From Scytalidium lignicola (Eukaryota; Ascomycota; Leotiomycetes), in contig NCSJ02000206.1 of assembly GCA_002812745.2 (NCBI GenBank), positions 1 to 64,000 of the forward strand: a stretch of 64,000 bases of DNA. The letters are read 5' to 3'. Below the pieces are notes generated by a model. That model was given only the letters and a program-made list of their open reading frames with translations. It was not told the origin of the DNA and did not search any database. Shown here one piece after another: positions 12,342 through 25,100 of this stretch (its first letter is position 1; each line of letters opens with the position of its first letter). The position numbers were made by a program, and so were the translations under genes.

Positions 12342-15300
12342 AAGCTCTGATGCGGATGACTTGCCAACACGACCGAGCTATAACCTAGAGAAGCAACTCA
12401 AATCTTTCCCTTTTATCTAACTACAATAATCCTCGGACAGTCCGTTCCTGGGACTGTTTATATGCAGATTTCCATGTTTTTATACCTTGATGCTTTTATT
12501 TTTTATTTTTATGTATGAAAGTTACGAGGCCTTGGAAAGCAAAAAAAAAAGTAAAAGCAAAAAAGTGGACAAGAAGGTGAGTTCGATGGCAAGAATAATT
12601 ATTGCTAGGGGATGCGCAGCTAAGGAGGGGTTGGGCAGGAGCTGAGCTCCCCTTCAAGGCGCCACCGTCATGGCGTGCCATCCAGGACTGTATCAGGGAG
12701 CGCGGCGTTGGGCTGGGTCGAGACACCGCCAACTGTCTTACAAATATTAAGCCTTTTGCTCTGCTGCACTGTGGTATCAGCCTGTTACCCTGAGCGGCTC
12801 TTATCGTTGGTCCTAGTGGTTTCAGGAGGTTCCCTATGCAAATCCTGATGATCTCTCAGCAGAGAAGTCTTGAGCTATGGATATCGACAACCGAACAGAA
12901 CAGGACAGGACAAGAGGCATCACTACTGCAACGATTCTATGATGACGATCGATGACTCTCTGGAGCAAAGTTTCTGCCTGTTCGGCGAGGTAGTGCAGGA
13001 GGACTGCCTTATCACCGTGGAACATTTTCTGCATGGCAAGAGAAAAGTGACTCTCTCGAGGGGTCCAGGGCGATTGATGATGGGACTGTCTGCCCTATCG
13101 ATTCCTAGCAGGAGCTCCCGACGATAAGGACCCTGCTGGCGTAGTATTGGTTTCCTCATCCGGACACAGGCTTGTGCCGGCCCCACTTTTCCTGCCGAAA
13201 CGTGTACTCCCGCGACGCAAGCGAGGCGGGCTGGGGCTGGAAGCGGTCTAGCGCGGGTGGTTGGATGGCGAGGATCCCTTGCGCAATCCCGCGCCAAGCA
13301 AATCAGCTCCGCCAGGCGACATCGAGGCCTCGACCACTGGCCATGGCTTTATTGTTCTGCGGCCTTGTTGTCTTGTTGTAACCGCCGTGGTATTGGTACA
13401 GCAGTAGTATTTGTGTGCTGACGAGATGTGTGCTTCAACTTGGCACCATCGAATCCAAACTTCACGTGATGGCACGACTTGAGCACATTGGTTTGTAGTC
13501 CAGGCGGTGAGAGGATGCTAGAGCAGAGACAGCCTTGACAACAAAAGACAGTTCATCAATTTTGCCACTAGTTCTCGGATCTAGAGTCTTCCATCCATGT
13601 TCCTGTATGTCCGATGTACGCTGATGACGTTGCGACTCAAGGGCTCGAAGTGCCGTAGCCGTGCCATGTGCTCTCTGCACTCTGCCTCTGGGGTTCGACA
13701 ACCCGTCCCAGCCAACCATCTCGCCAAGCCAGCGGATGATATTGAAGTCTTTGCTTTTTCAACTTGTCTCTGTGAGGCTTAAAAAAAACCATCACGAACG
13801 TTCAGGTACACTTCCAGGCACACGATTCAGGGGTATAGTTTTGCTTTTTGCCCTTTCCTTTTGGGCGTATCCACCAGTGAATTAATGATGGTTCATAATC
13901 TTTCTCTGCTCTCTTTCCCTTCTGTGCATCAGCAGCTGGATAAGGTGGCAATCTCTCGAAGATCGAGATCATGATTGCCAAGCGATAGATGTAGCAGTCT
14001 ACCCCGTCGCTGAAAGCAAGTATGCTTGACAATTGTCTTGGCTATGCCAAGAAATGATAGTATCCTGGCGACGTTATCAGTTAGCTCTTGTTAATGGGTT
14101 TCAGGGTGCAGAGAAGCAACCAAACTTGTATATTGCCAAGTATTTATACTGTATCACAAATATTCCTCTTGATGACCAGGACTAGGGCATCATTTACCCT
14201 ATTCGCATTCTAGAGTCTCGACAGAGAAACTTTCTCCAGGGCAAGCTCCCCAAGTCGGACGGATCTGGTAGATAAAGACACATAAATGATAAATGACGAG
14301 ATTCCCATCCACTACTTCGGAAAGGAACGAAACCGGGAGCTGTGCGGATTACTCTTTAGTATTTGAAATGTCATCCGGGCTAGACCGTAGCTGTCGGCCG
14401 CGAAATCAGCTTACGAAATCCACAGGGTAGAGTGTTGGAATAAGCTTATGTATGCATACATACATGTAACGNAAAAAAATCTCTCTGTCTGTCTGTTCTG
14501 ACAATATACAAGGTGATGGTAGAATATGGGTATGAATATAAGAATACTATGAACAAAGAAATTGAACGTGAGAAAAAGAAACGAGAACAGAAACAGAGAA
14601 GAGAAAAAAAGGAATACGAAAAGGTAGGTACTGTACACAATGATGACAAATGGTAGCTATTAGTCAGGCCAATTGGCTGACAATAGACTGAGAATGTTAC
14701 CTGTAAACATCCTTAAATCAGTTCGTTCCTTCCCGTTCCGGTCTTCTGTCTACTCAGGCCACGGGACCCCTGTCGTTCCTTCTTAAGTTATGCCCCAAAA
14801 TAACCTACCCCTGCGTCGATCTTACCCGTTCCAGCGCCACCATTGGCCTATCTAGCAAACCAATCCTAATATGTCCTAGTTAGTTGATCGCAAGCAGGGG
14901 TTATCGGGAGCTATGAAGTATCCATCATTGATCGTCCTGATGCGCAAACTAATGAGAGACGTTCAAGGGAGAGAAACTATAAAGATCAGGAAGATGTTTG
15001 GCATCTCAACTATCTAAACTAGACTTTGCAAATCGTTCTCCAAGCAATTAGGTGTTTGATATTTTTAATACAGTATAAAGCACAGACCGGGATGACGTGA
15101 GGCACGAACCGCCCCACAACCTACACCTTGAAACCATGCTGAGACTGCGACGATACACCTCCGCTTGAACCCTNCCCCCCAAACTGTCCCAGTCCAACGT
15201 AAGGTGAGCACTGGTGAGGAAGAAGGAATCCGACGGTGTTAAAATTGATACAACGTTGCTATGTACAGTACGATAATCCAGTAGTAAAGGAAGAGTTTAT

Positions 15301-15604
15301 CCAGCTCTGCATTTCCGATTCCTTCCTTTTGTCATCCAAATAGACTCCCGAGGGACGGCACACGACCTATAACCTACCTCTACATCTTCTTACTAAGATA
15401 CTAATACTGCCGCCCTAGTTCTTATATATATTATTAGACGCGCCTTTTCAATAATAGCTGATTTATCATCTCAAGTCTCACTGCATCGTCTGGCCGCAAG
15501 CCTGCATCTTTATTTCTATTTCTATTTCATTTTCCTTTTCCTGTCAAAGATTAATAGAGAGGTAGAGAAGGAGATAGAGTTTAGGAGGACTCTTCCGCCT
15601 CATC
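12342..15604. other. 3.3 kb without a confident gene
   Basis: Open frames on both strands (for example around 12.9-13.5 kb) overlap each other and lack domain or splice support. N bases lie at 14472 (before poly-A) and 15174 (before poly-C). The final 200 bases contain TTCTTATATATATTAT near 15418-15433, a possible TATA region for the gene starting at 15605. Confidence 0.45.
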
Positions 15605-16713
15605 ATGGCAGTCTCCGCGTCCTCTCCACGCGCTTTCAGCCGCAGCAAGACGGAACCGATCACAAAGCATAAGCCAATGAAGATCACACTCTCATTATCA
15701 TCGTCAAGAGACGCATCGAGGTCTAGAAAGGCGGAGGATACATCTTGTACGCTTCCCAATACGACTGGGAATGCCACTGATCTAGTCGGCGACGTCGATA
15801 CCAACAATGAGATCCCGACGCGCGAGATGTTGCGGCAGATAGAGGATATGGTGGTACAAGATCAGGAGGGGCAGAGTATACCGTTTAAAGAGTTGTATAG
15901 CGGACCGAGGGTCACAAGGCGAGTGCTGGTTATATTTGTCCGGCACTTTTTCTGCGGTGTAAGTCCTCCCTCCAGCACATGTACGGAATATATATATACA
16001 CACATACATCATCGAATACTAAAACAATACACTCCCTCAAACAGAATTGCCAAGAATACCTCCGCACCCTCTCAACATCCATCTCCCCCTCCTCCCTCCT
16101 CTCCCTCTCAACTCCAACCTCCATCATAATAATCGGCTGCGGCTCGCCAGCCCTGATCCCAATGTACGCCGAAGAAACCTCCTGCCCCTTCCCAATTTAC
16201 GCCGATCCAACCCAGAAGCTCTACGACGCGCTCGGAATGCTACGCACGCTGAATCTCGGCCATCGCCCAGAATACCAGCGACGCGGGACCATGGCGGGAG
16301 TGTGGGAGAGTGTGGTGCAGGGATTGAAGGTTATAAAAGCTGGGATGGCTTTAGCACCGGGAGATATGCATCAAGTGGGCGGGGAGTTTTTGTTTGAGCC
16401 GTTGGTGGAGGATGTGGATGCGATAAAACAGCAACAGGAACAGGAATCCGAGCGCAATAATAATAATGACGACGACGACTACGACGACGAAGATGAAGAT
16501 GACGATGGCGATGGTTTCATGGAAGAGAAAATCGTCACGTGGTGTCATCGAATGAAAAATACGAGGGATCATGCTGAATTACCTGAGTTGAGGGAGGTCC
16601 TTGGGTTGGATGGATATGGTATTCCTGGAAAGAACGAGAAAAGATGGGAGAGGGCGATTCTAGTAAGGAAAGGGACAGGATTGAGTGCAGCTAGCATGAA
16701 AACTGATAGATAA
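15605..16713 (+). CDS. AhpC/TSA-like thioredoxin-fold protein (PRXL2/AAED1 type)
   Basis: Two exons, 15605-15958 and 16045-16713, join in phase 0 across an 86-nt intron (GTAAGT...ACAG), giving 340 residues. The join rebuilds RHFFCGNCQEYLRTLS, the active-site region of peroxiredoxin-like 2 proteins with a CxxC-type pair. A strand follows (IIIIGCGSPALIPMYAEETS), then PFPIYADPTQKLYDALGM and LGHRPEYQRRGTM, all typical of the family. Residues 1-90 are a serine-rich, likely disordered extension. Near residue 260 an acidic run of about 20 D/E residues encoded by GAC/GAT/GAA repeats is inserted. Family members are redox-fold proteins of uncertain substrate. The Asp/Glu tract is low complexity and probably lineage-specific. 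The call is secure at fold level; biochemical activity is not established. Confidence 0.85.
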
Positions 16714-17378
16714 ATCTGGGGAGGGTGCTGCTTTCAGGGCTCACAAGTAAATGATTACGAATCGGACAGTTGGGGTTATACGACTTTCTTTTTGTGGATA
16801 TTTGGTATTGGCATACATAGGCATCTGGCATGCATATTGGCACTAGGAGTTTTAGATTGAAGTTTGTACTGGGAGCGACGGCTGGATATTATGACATATT
16901 GTCCAAAACACATGTGTACATTTCACAATAGAGATAAAGCGTAGAGGTAGCAAGGCTTCAAATTTGCCATCTGCAATAAGCAGACATTCTGGAACATGCT
17001 CAGCTGAGATTACAAGCCCTTCTGCTCATGCATCCAAACCTGTACTACCAGATTTTATAAATCTCGCATACTGACGACCGACTTCCATCAACAAAGCAAC
17101 ACCTAAAGCAACCCCTAACCCATCCAATTTCATTCTACCACACACATCTTCTCCTTCAAAATTTGTTGTAGCGGCCTCGACGGCTGCTTTGATTGTCGAA
17201 GCCATGATTGGCAATCGCCCAGACATAGCTATGAAGGCTATTTTGTCGAAACGGCCGACGAGACTCGGCGGTTTCAACCGACTTTCGCAGCTAAATCGTA
17301 GCTGTCTAAAGATCCGGAACAATTCCGTTCAATCACATTAAGTCTTTGTCCCGTAGAATGGGACATTCCAAACATCAA
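16714..17378. other. intergenic between convergent genes; no confident gene
   Basis: An open frame on the minus strand (17026 to about 17226 from its first ATG) could encode about 67 residues. It lacks an upstream ATG for its longer form and resembles no family I know. The rest is UTR-like. Confidence 0.4.
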
Positions 17379-20300
17379 TCAATCATAGCCTCCTCCAACT
17401 TGACTTGCGAATGCCGTGGACACACTTTTCTCATCGTCATCAAGGCGGCGAGCACTTAACAATGAACTGCTTCCAAAAACGCTTCCTCCATCACTGGTTT
17501 TGTAGTCAGACATGCGACCACCTGATTCAACATAGCGCTTCAAACGATCGGATTGACTCAAGCTTGCATGCTTCTGAGCTTCATTCAGATTCAGGCCAGA
17601 GCCAAGGCTGACTCCACCTTGACCGGGAGCATTGCTGGTTGCATCAGTGAGTTCGCTGGCTGCGACTGACTCTCCAGCGATGCTAGCTGCCCCACGACCT
17701 CTGTGCTTCTGACCATTGGCACGAACGCGGCCATCCAGACCGGGCCAATTATCAGGAGTAAAGCCTGAAAACATCTGGGGGTATGCAGAGCCGAGATCAA
17801 CACCACCTAGAGCCGAGGAATGAATCGAGGAGACGTCATCGGGAATGTAATTCATTAGAGAACCATTGTCTGGATAGTCTTGGTGAAGCTTGCCATTAGA
17901 ACCAGCACCACCCATGCGTCCATTTGCAGCCGCATAAGACATCTGGTAGCGTTGAGGGCCACGATATGTTGTCTTTGGGCGGCTGAATTGCAGTAAGGAA
18001 GTTTGCAAGTTCGTGAGGGGGCCTTCCACAAGACAGTTTCGGTCCTTAAAATGAAGCAAGAGGTAATGCCACAGAGGATGCTTGGAAAGAACTTTAGGGT
18101 TACCAATGATGACAAGACCGTATTTGGCTCGAGTAAGAGCTACGTTCAAACGGCGAGGATCGCTCAAGAAACCAATACCCTGATGGTCGTTTGATCTGAC
18201 ACATGAGAGCACAATAAAATCCTTTTCTCTTCCCTGGAAAGCATCCACTGACGCGACTTCAATTTCCTTGTAGTTCTCTTTCTTGAAAGTGCCCGTGTTT
18301 TGCATGGAGCTGACAACATAACTGCGCTGACCCTCGTATGGTGTAATAACACCGATATCTTGTGGTTGAACACCAGCTTTGAATAGACGTGTGACAATTT
18401 TCTCGACATTGGCGGCTTCCGTACGATTGAGATATGAAGTACCAGAAGCTGAGATCTCTTCATTACCAAGATTGGACCAGAACATCATTGGAGTATCAAC
18501 AACCGGCCATGGGAAGTCCACGTCTCTTCGAAGTCGTTGCTGCATCGTGACACCGTTCTGGAGAGAGCCTTCATAGAACATGTTTGATGGAAATTCCGAA
18601 AGGCATGGATGCATACGGTACTGGACATTGAGTCGAATGGGAGCAAGACCTAAGATTACCAGACGCTCGAATAGGGATTGGTTCAGACCTGCTTTGGCAG
18701 CCTTTTTATTCATGATAACTGGTCCCAGCTGTTGATGGTCTCCGACCAACACTACCTGTTTACATCCCAGAACGAGCGGGATCATACACTCTGGTTCAGC
18801 AGATTGGGTGGATTCGTCAATCAAGACAGTTCGGAACTTCAGTTTCGCAAGGCGAGGATCACCTGCACCAACGCAAGTACAACAGATGACATCAGCATTG
18901 CTAAGAATTTCGCGCTCAGCGGCTCTGGTCAATGTCTTGAACTTCTTTTCATCTTGGCTGGACAATTCCCCAAGTTCGCTCTTAAGTTGAGACAGCTTCG
19001 TCAGTTCAAGGTTACTATCGTTCATCCGTACTTGTTCATGAAGGGAGAGAAACCCAACTGATGATTCAACATCCTCACGAGATTTGGCTGTAAGACGCAC
19101 GACTTTCAGACCAGTTCGGTGAATCCTCTCGCAAAGTTGATCAACAGCTACGTTGGATGGTGCACAGACAAGCACTTGACCACCATTGACTTTAGCTAAG
19201 TGGTAGATGATGGTGGCAGAGGTAACTGTTTTGCCGGTTCCAGGTGGACCTTGAATAAGACTGAGTGGCTTTTGCAAGACGCTCTTGACTGCATTGATCT
19301 GACTACTGTTCAACTCGGGCAGACCAGGTACGCTGAACTTCTTCGGCATTTGGATCTTCATTGGTGCGGCTGCGACTTCGTGACCGAGAAGTTTGTGGAA
19401 GATGTATCCCGAAACGCTCATTTCATCTACAGCAAAGGTCTTCATTGCGAATTGCATCCGATCGTAAGATGTTGCCTTCCAAACATAGTCCGCAGAGAAG
19501 TTGTGAGTGCATTCGGTAGGGACTGACTTGTCACTGCCCACTTTGCGCAGCTCGATTGTGACCTCGTCGGACTGGTTATTCGGGATCTTGACCACATAAC
19601 CTACTCCTTCCCATGCTGGACGTAGCTCTCCTTTATACTTGAGGCGCATTTCGTCTCCTACTGCCAATTTAACGTCGCCCAATTCAATCTTTGGAAGAAC
19701 GAAGCTCGCAAGATGCTTGTTATTGAGACCATAATCCCAGCGAATGACAAGTCCATCTTCGGATTGCGCTTCCTTTAGCTTGCGATCATAGTCTGCTTCA
19801 ATTTTGACCAATGGCCCGAAAACATTCTGATACTGGTATGCGTCGTCGTATTTCAATAGAACAGGTGCTGGATCATCATCAATTCCGGCAGCCTTCTCGA
19901 GATCTGCGGCAGTTGCGCTCGCGTTGTCTTTCCACATTTCCTCCAGCTTTGCAATCATTGGTGGAGTTAAGTGACGAGCCCGAAGTTGCTCAGCGTCAGT
20001 CGGTACAGCAACAATCCATGACAAGAAAGAGCGGTCTTCAATCAGAGGCTGCCATCGAGAGATATCCCAACTCATATCCTTTGAGGAGGGGGTAGACGCG
20101 CATGGTTGACGGCACAAGAGAACCACAACCGAGTCCGACTTTGCCGGGATGAATCCGAGTAAGAACACGTTCTTCGTACCGCAATTGTAGCATTCTAACA
20201 CCGTATCACCCAAGGTTGAGTCAGGATGAAGCTGAACCTCCTTGTGACGAGCACGGACAAGGTGGTTGACGATATGGGAAGAAGTAGCATTTCCACGAGC

Positions 20301-20725
20301 ACTGCAAAACCATTTGCTGCAACCCAGACATTTGATAACACATTTGGGGTTATGAATTCCGCAGTACCTAGACATATATAGTCAGCAAAATCAGTCCAAA
20401 CTTGTTTGTTATATCTCTGAACTTACGCGCATGCATGTGCTGGAAGTTCTTTCTCGTCGTCATTGCCTCTGAGGCCCAGAGTTTTCATGCCATCGACTGG
20501 AACACTAGCTAAGCTTTCCGTATCATCGTCGTCGAACAATTCTGTCTCGTTATCGTCGTCATCATTCCTGCGCCTGCTTGAGCCTAGACCTCCACGGCCA
20601 CCATATTGTCCATAGAGCAAACTTTCATCGGGATCGATGTTGGACAGATCGTCTGCACCAGCATTGATAGCAGCGGCGGAATCGGAGATTAGGTGGTTTC
20701 CTAGGTGAGTGAAGGCGCCTTCCAT
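17379..20725 (-). CDS. UPF1: UPF1/NAM7 RNA helicase of nonsense-mediated decay
   Basis: Two exons (20427-20725, 17379-20367; 59-nt intron) give 1095 residues, close to the usual ~1,090. After an acidic N-terminal region (FDDDDTESL) comes the CH zinc domain, with paired Cys/His beginning [10 protein letters not shown] and including ECYNCGTKN. The SF1 helicase core has the P-loop QGPPGTGKT near residue 475, [13 protein letters not shown] near 614, [21 protein letters not shown] and [11 protein letters not shown]. The tail is Ser/Gln/Gly-rich, like other fungal UPF1 proteins. UPF1 is a cytoplasmic ATP-dependent 5'-3' helicase. It binds UPF2 through the CH domain and ribosome release factors, and targets mRNAs with premature stops. 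The start at 20725 is the first ATG that leaves the family-typical [12 protein letters not shown]. The gene is head to head with IMP4. I see no broken motif. Confidence 0.97.
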
Positions 20726-21054
20726 GTTGAAAATTGTTTTGCCTTCTACAGGAGGAAGAACGTCAGCCTCCAGTTCCACAGGTTAGACAATGCAAGAAGC
20801 TCAAACAGGTGGGTTGTGTTTGCTGGAGGATGTCTGGGCCTTGCTAAAATGGGGACCTACTTTGTTAAAGTAACCTGGTGTAAAACGGATCTCTAAAAAA
20901 AACAGGCAATAAGCCTCAGGTCATCATCGATATCCTTCAGCCCTGCCTTGATCTTTGCCCGAAAGAAGTGAATAGCAGGAAGCTATAGAGGGGCTTTTCG
21001 AGGTCGGAAGGCGAATAATGTGGGATTTTGGAAAGCCGCGATCCCACGGATAAA

Positions 21055-21089
21055 CTTTAGCGCCGGACGATAAACATTTCGCGCTAAAG
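21055..21089. promoter_or_regulatory. 9-bp inverted repeat in the UPF1/IMP4 divergent promoter
   Basis: CTTTAGCGC at 21055-21063 and GCGCTAAAG at 21081-21089 are perfect inverted copies 17 bases apart, about 80-110 bases before the IMP4 start codon. The whole spacer between the UPF1 and IMP4 start codons is 442 bases, so it likely serves both genes. A dimeric factor site is an inference; I cannot name the factor. Confidence 0.4.
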
Positions 21090-21167
21090 AATTTATATCG
21101 AAAGGACCTCTCTCTTTGCACTTTTTACATGGCCAGTTACAATAAGTACGACTAAAGGCNAAAAAAA

Positions 21168-22116
21168 ATGATTGTAAGAAAACTTGAACATTGTGATATT
21201 TACAAGCGGCTAATATGGCTTATAGCGCAGACAAGCTCGCGAGCGTCGCGATTATTTATACCGTCGGTCTTTAACTCTTCGAGATGCAGAGATCGCAGAG
21301 AAGCGGACGAAACTTCGAGCCTCGTTGGCGACGGGCAAACCTCTAGATCCAGCAATTGCAAACGACAAGAAGTTGCGCGAGGATTACAAGTACGATGAAT
21401 CTCGTCCAGACCTGACTGTGAATGAAGAACTGGATCTGGACGACGAGTATGCGCAACTTTCAGGCATAGTGGATCCGAGGGTTCTCGTGACTACGTCGAG
21501 GAACCCTTCTACACGACTTGCGGCCTTTGCCAAAGAGGTCAGGCTACTTTTACCAACGTCAATCAGAGTCAATCGTGGTAATCTTGTTCTGCCGACCTTG
21601 GTTGCCTCAGCACAATCCGCTGGGCTTTCGGATATTATCCTCCTCCACGAACATCGTGGTACGCCGACAGCAATGACAATCTCCCACTTTCCACATGGTC
21701 CCACGATATCCTTTTCATTACACAACGTCGTCCTTCGTCACGACATACCAAATAGCACCCGTGGTACCGTCAGTGAATCCTATCCGCATCTTATATTCGA
21801 GGGCTTCACCTCTCGATTAGGTCTTCGGGTAGTCAAAGTATTGAAACACATCTTTCCTCCCAGAGAGCCTATTACAGGCAAGACCAAGCTTGGAAACCGA
21901 GTTATTACCTTCAAAAATATTGAGGATAGTATTGAAGTTCGGCACCATGTTTTTGTCAAGACTGGGTATCAGAGCGTTGAGCTGGCTGAAGTCGGACCTC
22001 GGATGACAATGAGATGCTTTGAGATCAGAGGCGGCACGTTAGAGAACAAGGATGGTGACGTCGAATGGAGACTGAACCAGTATACAAGGACGGCCAAGAA
22101 GAAGGATTATCTATGA
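21168..22116 (+). CDS. IMP4: IMP4, Brix-domain U3 snoRNP protein
   Basis: Exon 1 is only ATGATT (21168-21173). A 52-nt intron (GTAAGA..CTAAT..TATAG) leads to exon 2, 21226-22116, giving 298 residues, the normal IMP4 size. The N terminus MIRRQARERRDYLYRR and the SLTLRDAEIAEKR helix are family hallmarks. They are lost if one starts at the later ATG-like codon. The Brix domain follows (VLVTTSRNPSTRLAAFAKEV, SHFPHGPTISFSLHNVV, HIFPPREP, ITFKNIEDSIEVRHHVFVKT). The protein ends DVEWRLNQYTRTAKKKDYL. IMP4 acts in the nucleolus with IMP3 and MPP10. It helps pair U3 snoRNA with pre-rRNA for the early 18S cleavages. An N at 21160 followed by poly-A lies just before the start codon, so the leader length is uncertain. 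Confidence 0.96.
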
Positions 22117-25100
22117 AACACTGGGATAGAGAAGATTTTGTTTACATAGCGTGGCGTTTGGGGGGGTAATTTGGCAGGTGGCGGGATTGCATGCATACCT
22201 AGGAAAATTGGGTTTCTTCTCAGTCTTGGGATTTAGATGTCGATCAAAAATATATCAGATCTGCAAATATAAAAAAAGCATTCATATTATGAAACTTTTC
22301 ATTTTTGCGACAAATATCCTAGTCATTGTTCGCTGTTTAATAACACGACTCATGAATTCAGTTCCCATGAATGACAACAAACCTCAACNAAAAAAAAGAC
22401 TTTCGATATAATAATTTGAACAGAATTTTCTGAACACAAATCTCGGGTATTTTATCCCAAAAGAGGAAATGGTAGATTTACTTAAGCATACAAAATTCTG
22501 AATAACTAACTACAGTAGATCCGTTTTCTTTCTTTCCCCCCTCGTGAAAACAAAAAACATTCCTGGGGGAAAGGGAGGGGAGGTGTTTTTCCGCATGTTT
22601 CGGAGAGTTATACGAGCAGGCGAGCAACCCCCCCTTGTGCCTCTGGCAATAAAACAATGTCTCAGTCCACCTTCTGGAAAGGAAAAACCGTCCAGCATAT
22701 TTCCAGATTCAGACCGCCTAAGGGGCGCGCGCATGCATGCAAGAAAAAAACTTGGAGATTTTCGATTCGGAATTCCAGATTCGTGTTAGCTTTTTTTGTG
22801 CCAGAATTGGGAAAATGGAAAGGGAAAATTATGGAGAAAAGGGGGGGGGGTGGTGGTGGTTTTTTTTCAGGTGGGTTTGGGTGTGTGTTTGGATGACGCT
22901 ATTTAATTAACCAGGCTTTGTGGACTCATCTAAATGTAAACATACCCAATCAAAGACTACTTATATTATTTCAGACTTTTGCTATTTATTCTTACGGAAA
23001 GCTCGATGAGCTAGATGGCGCTTCTGGTGTTTGTCCTCGATAGCGTTCTTCTTTGCAGCAGCTGACTCGAGTAACGGCAATCGATCTACCAAATGGCCTA
23101 GCAAGAATGCGCTTCTGCAGCTTTGCTATGTAATAGAAACAATTTGACGCATCGTCTACTAGATCCAGGACACGTCATACCAACAGGTAGATATCTACAT
23201 TGCGACGGGAAAATCAATTGACCGTCGCAGCCGAGAGACCACCGACCCAAATGCCGGGAACATCTGCCCGACAGTGGCGGGAACAAAGGCGGACGGACGG
23301 GTCGGTGCCACTGGATGTTGGGTCCACCATGGCTGTCAAGGGATCGACACCATCTTGGTTGACTTGACGGAAGGTCATTTTGACAGTATCGTCGTCTGAG
23401 TACCGTAGGCGTGGTAGGTTGTCACGGCTGGCAGACCGGCTACTTGGCCTGCTCCTGCAGCTGCCTTGACACTATCTCCTACGTGCCTTTTGGTGTCTTG
23501 GTTCCACTGTTGGTGGTAGCAGCGCTTCCAAACAGGGCTCGATGAAGAAGTCTCCATAAAAATCCCTTGCCTCTGTTGCCACTGTTGGATTGGCGTCTCC
23601 TCGCATAAAGAATAAAATCAACTTGGAAGCGTCCACTTGTCCGCCACCTTGGGTTCGGCCAAGTGCGGTGACCTTCTTAGTGCTAAGTCCGAGAGGAGCG
23701 AGTGATAGATGTAGCAGTCTCAGCACCAGGAATACTGCCTCTTGCAGACTCATAATATATACACGAAGAAGTAAGGAGAGGAAGGAGATTGAACACAGTA
23801 GCAGATATTTGGTCTTGAAAAGACAACTATCGCTCAGATTAAACTTCAAAAAGTGTAACAAGGAGCAATACTAAAAGTACTCGAGATAATGAAATGGAAA
23901 TTTACAGAAAATAGCTCCCAACTCTTATAACTCTTGCAATTTACCTCTGAAAACCTGCCCGGAAAGGGGGAGGAATTAACACCTGCCTATTTTGGATTCA
24001 TATCAGGGGGCACCGGTTGAGAGACTCTTTTTGCTTGTTTGAAAAGTTGCTTCTTAGTAAATATGATGATGGTCTTTCGAGGTCGTTTGAGGACTCCCAC
24101 GGTAGCAAACCGTAAGAGATATTGAAGCTGTGTAGCTAAAGGAGGGGTAATTTAAGGGAAGTAAGGATGCTATTTTTGACAGTTTAAGCAGCCAATCATC
24201 AAAACTCTCAGCCTGCAGCAAGAAATATGCAGTCAGGGTCACAGTCCTCCAATCACCGAATTGGATCTAATCGTCAAGCTGGTGGCGCAAGAAGATCCGG
24301 AGAATTTAGAAAGGATCTTTGCAGATTAGAAGTTGTGGAAGTTGCGCCTCCTTCCCGATTTAAAGAGCTGATGCTCAGGTTTGAGGCTGTATATGTTTGT
24401 GAAACAAGCTCATGAGGCAGATTCTCGGAACCTTCCGGCAGATTTTGGAAAGACGAGATATTGTGCAGATAGACTTTACCGAGAAAGGAGATGCATGAGA
24501 GTCTGCAGATCATGTACTGTAGATCTTCAAACATGTCTGTTCACAAAGCAAACAGGCCGATTGGACTTACGTGCATGAAGCCAAGAAACAGTGTCTTAAC
24601 GACGCATTTCTGCGAGATCATGACGGTCGAAGGAGGAAGTCAAAACATAACAGCCGTCGAAAACTGACACATGCGCTGCTTGAAGGATGACCTCACTACG
24701 CAGCGATATCTGCAACCGCTGCCTTAGACAATGATTAACTCCTATGCTAGCAGACTTAGAACAGCTTGACTTTTGAGCTGTTGCAGGCTGACCTGAAGTC
24801 CCAAAGAAGAAGGTCCAAGAACCCTCACCACACTCGAGTGCATAGCAGAGTAAACGTTTGTGTCTTGTGTCACACTCACCGTAATTAGTAATACTCCAGT
24901 CGCTCATGGGCAAAAATAGGGCAGATGTTGACGCTCAGTCTGCATCCTTCGGCCTCGATGACGAACCCCGACATCTAACAATAGGAAGATCAAGCCTCCA
25001 ATAGCTGTTCTCCCAGTGCATGTAGGGGAAACCAAATATACTCAGCTTATATCAATTTAGATTAAAATAGCTGGTTAATAATACTGTGTACTGCATTTCG

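Noticed and set aside
12923..13475. Overlapping open frames on both strands near 13 kb
   Set aside because: They mirror one another in GC-rich DNA and show no domain or exon structure.
17026..17322. Open frame (-) of up to 98 residues
   Set aside because: Its longer form starts at TTG with an in-frame stop just upstream; the ATG version is only ~67 residues with no recognised domain.
13982..23720. 17-base identical match (GATAGATGTAGCAGTCT) at about 13982 and 23704
   Set aside because: One shared 17-mer in 64 kb is within chance expectation, and the flanks differ.
23472..23861. 129-residue open frame (-) with hydrophobic start
   Set aside because: Plausible composition, but no splice link to the segments at 22982-23470 and no homologue known to me.
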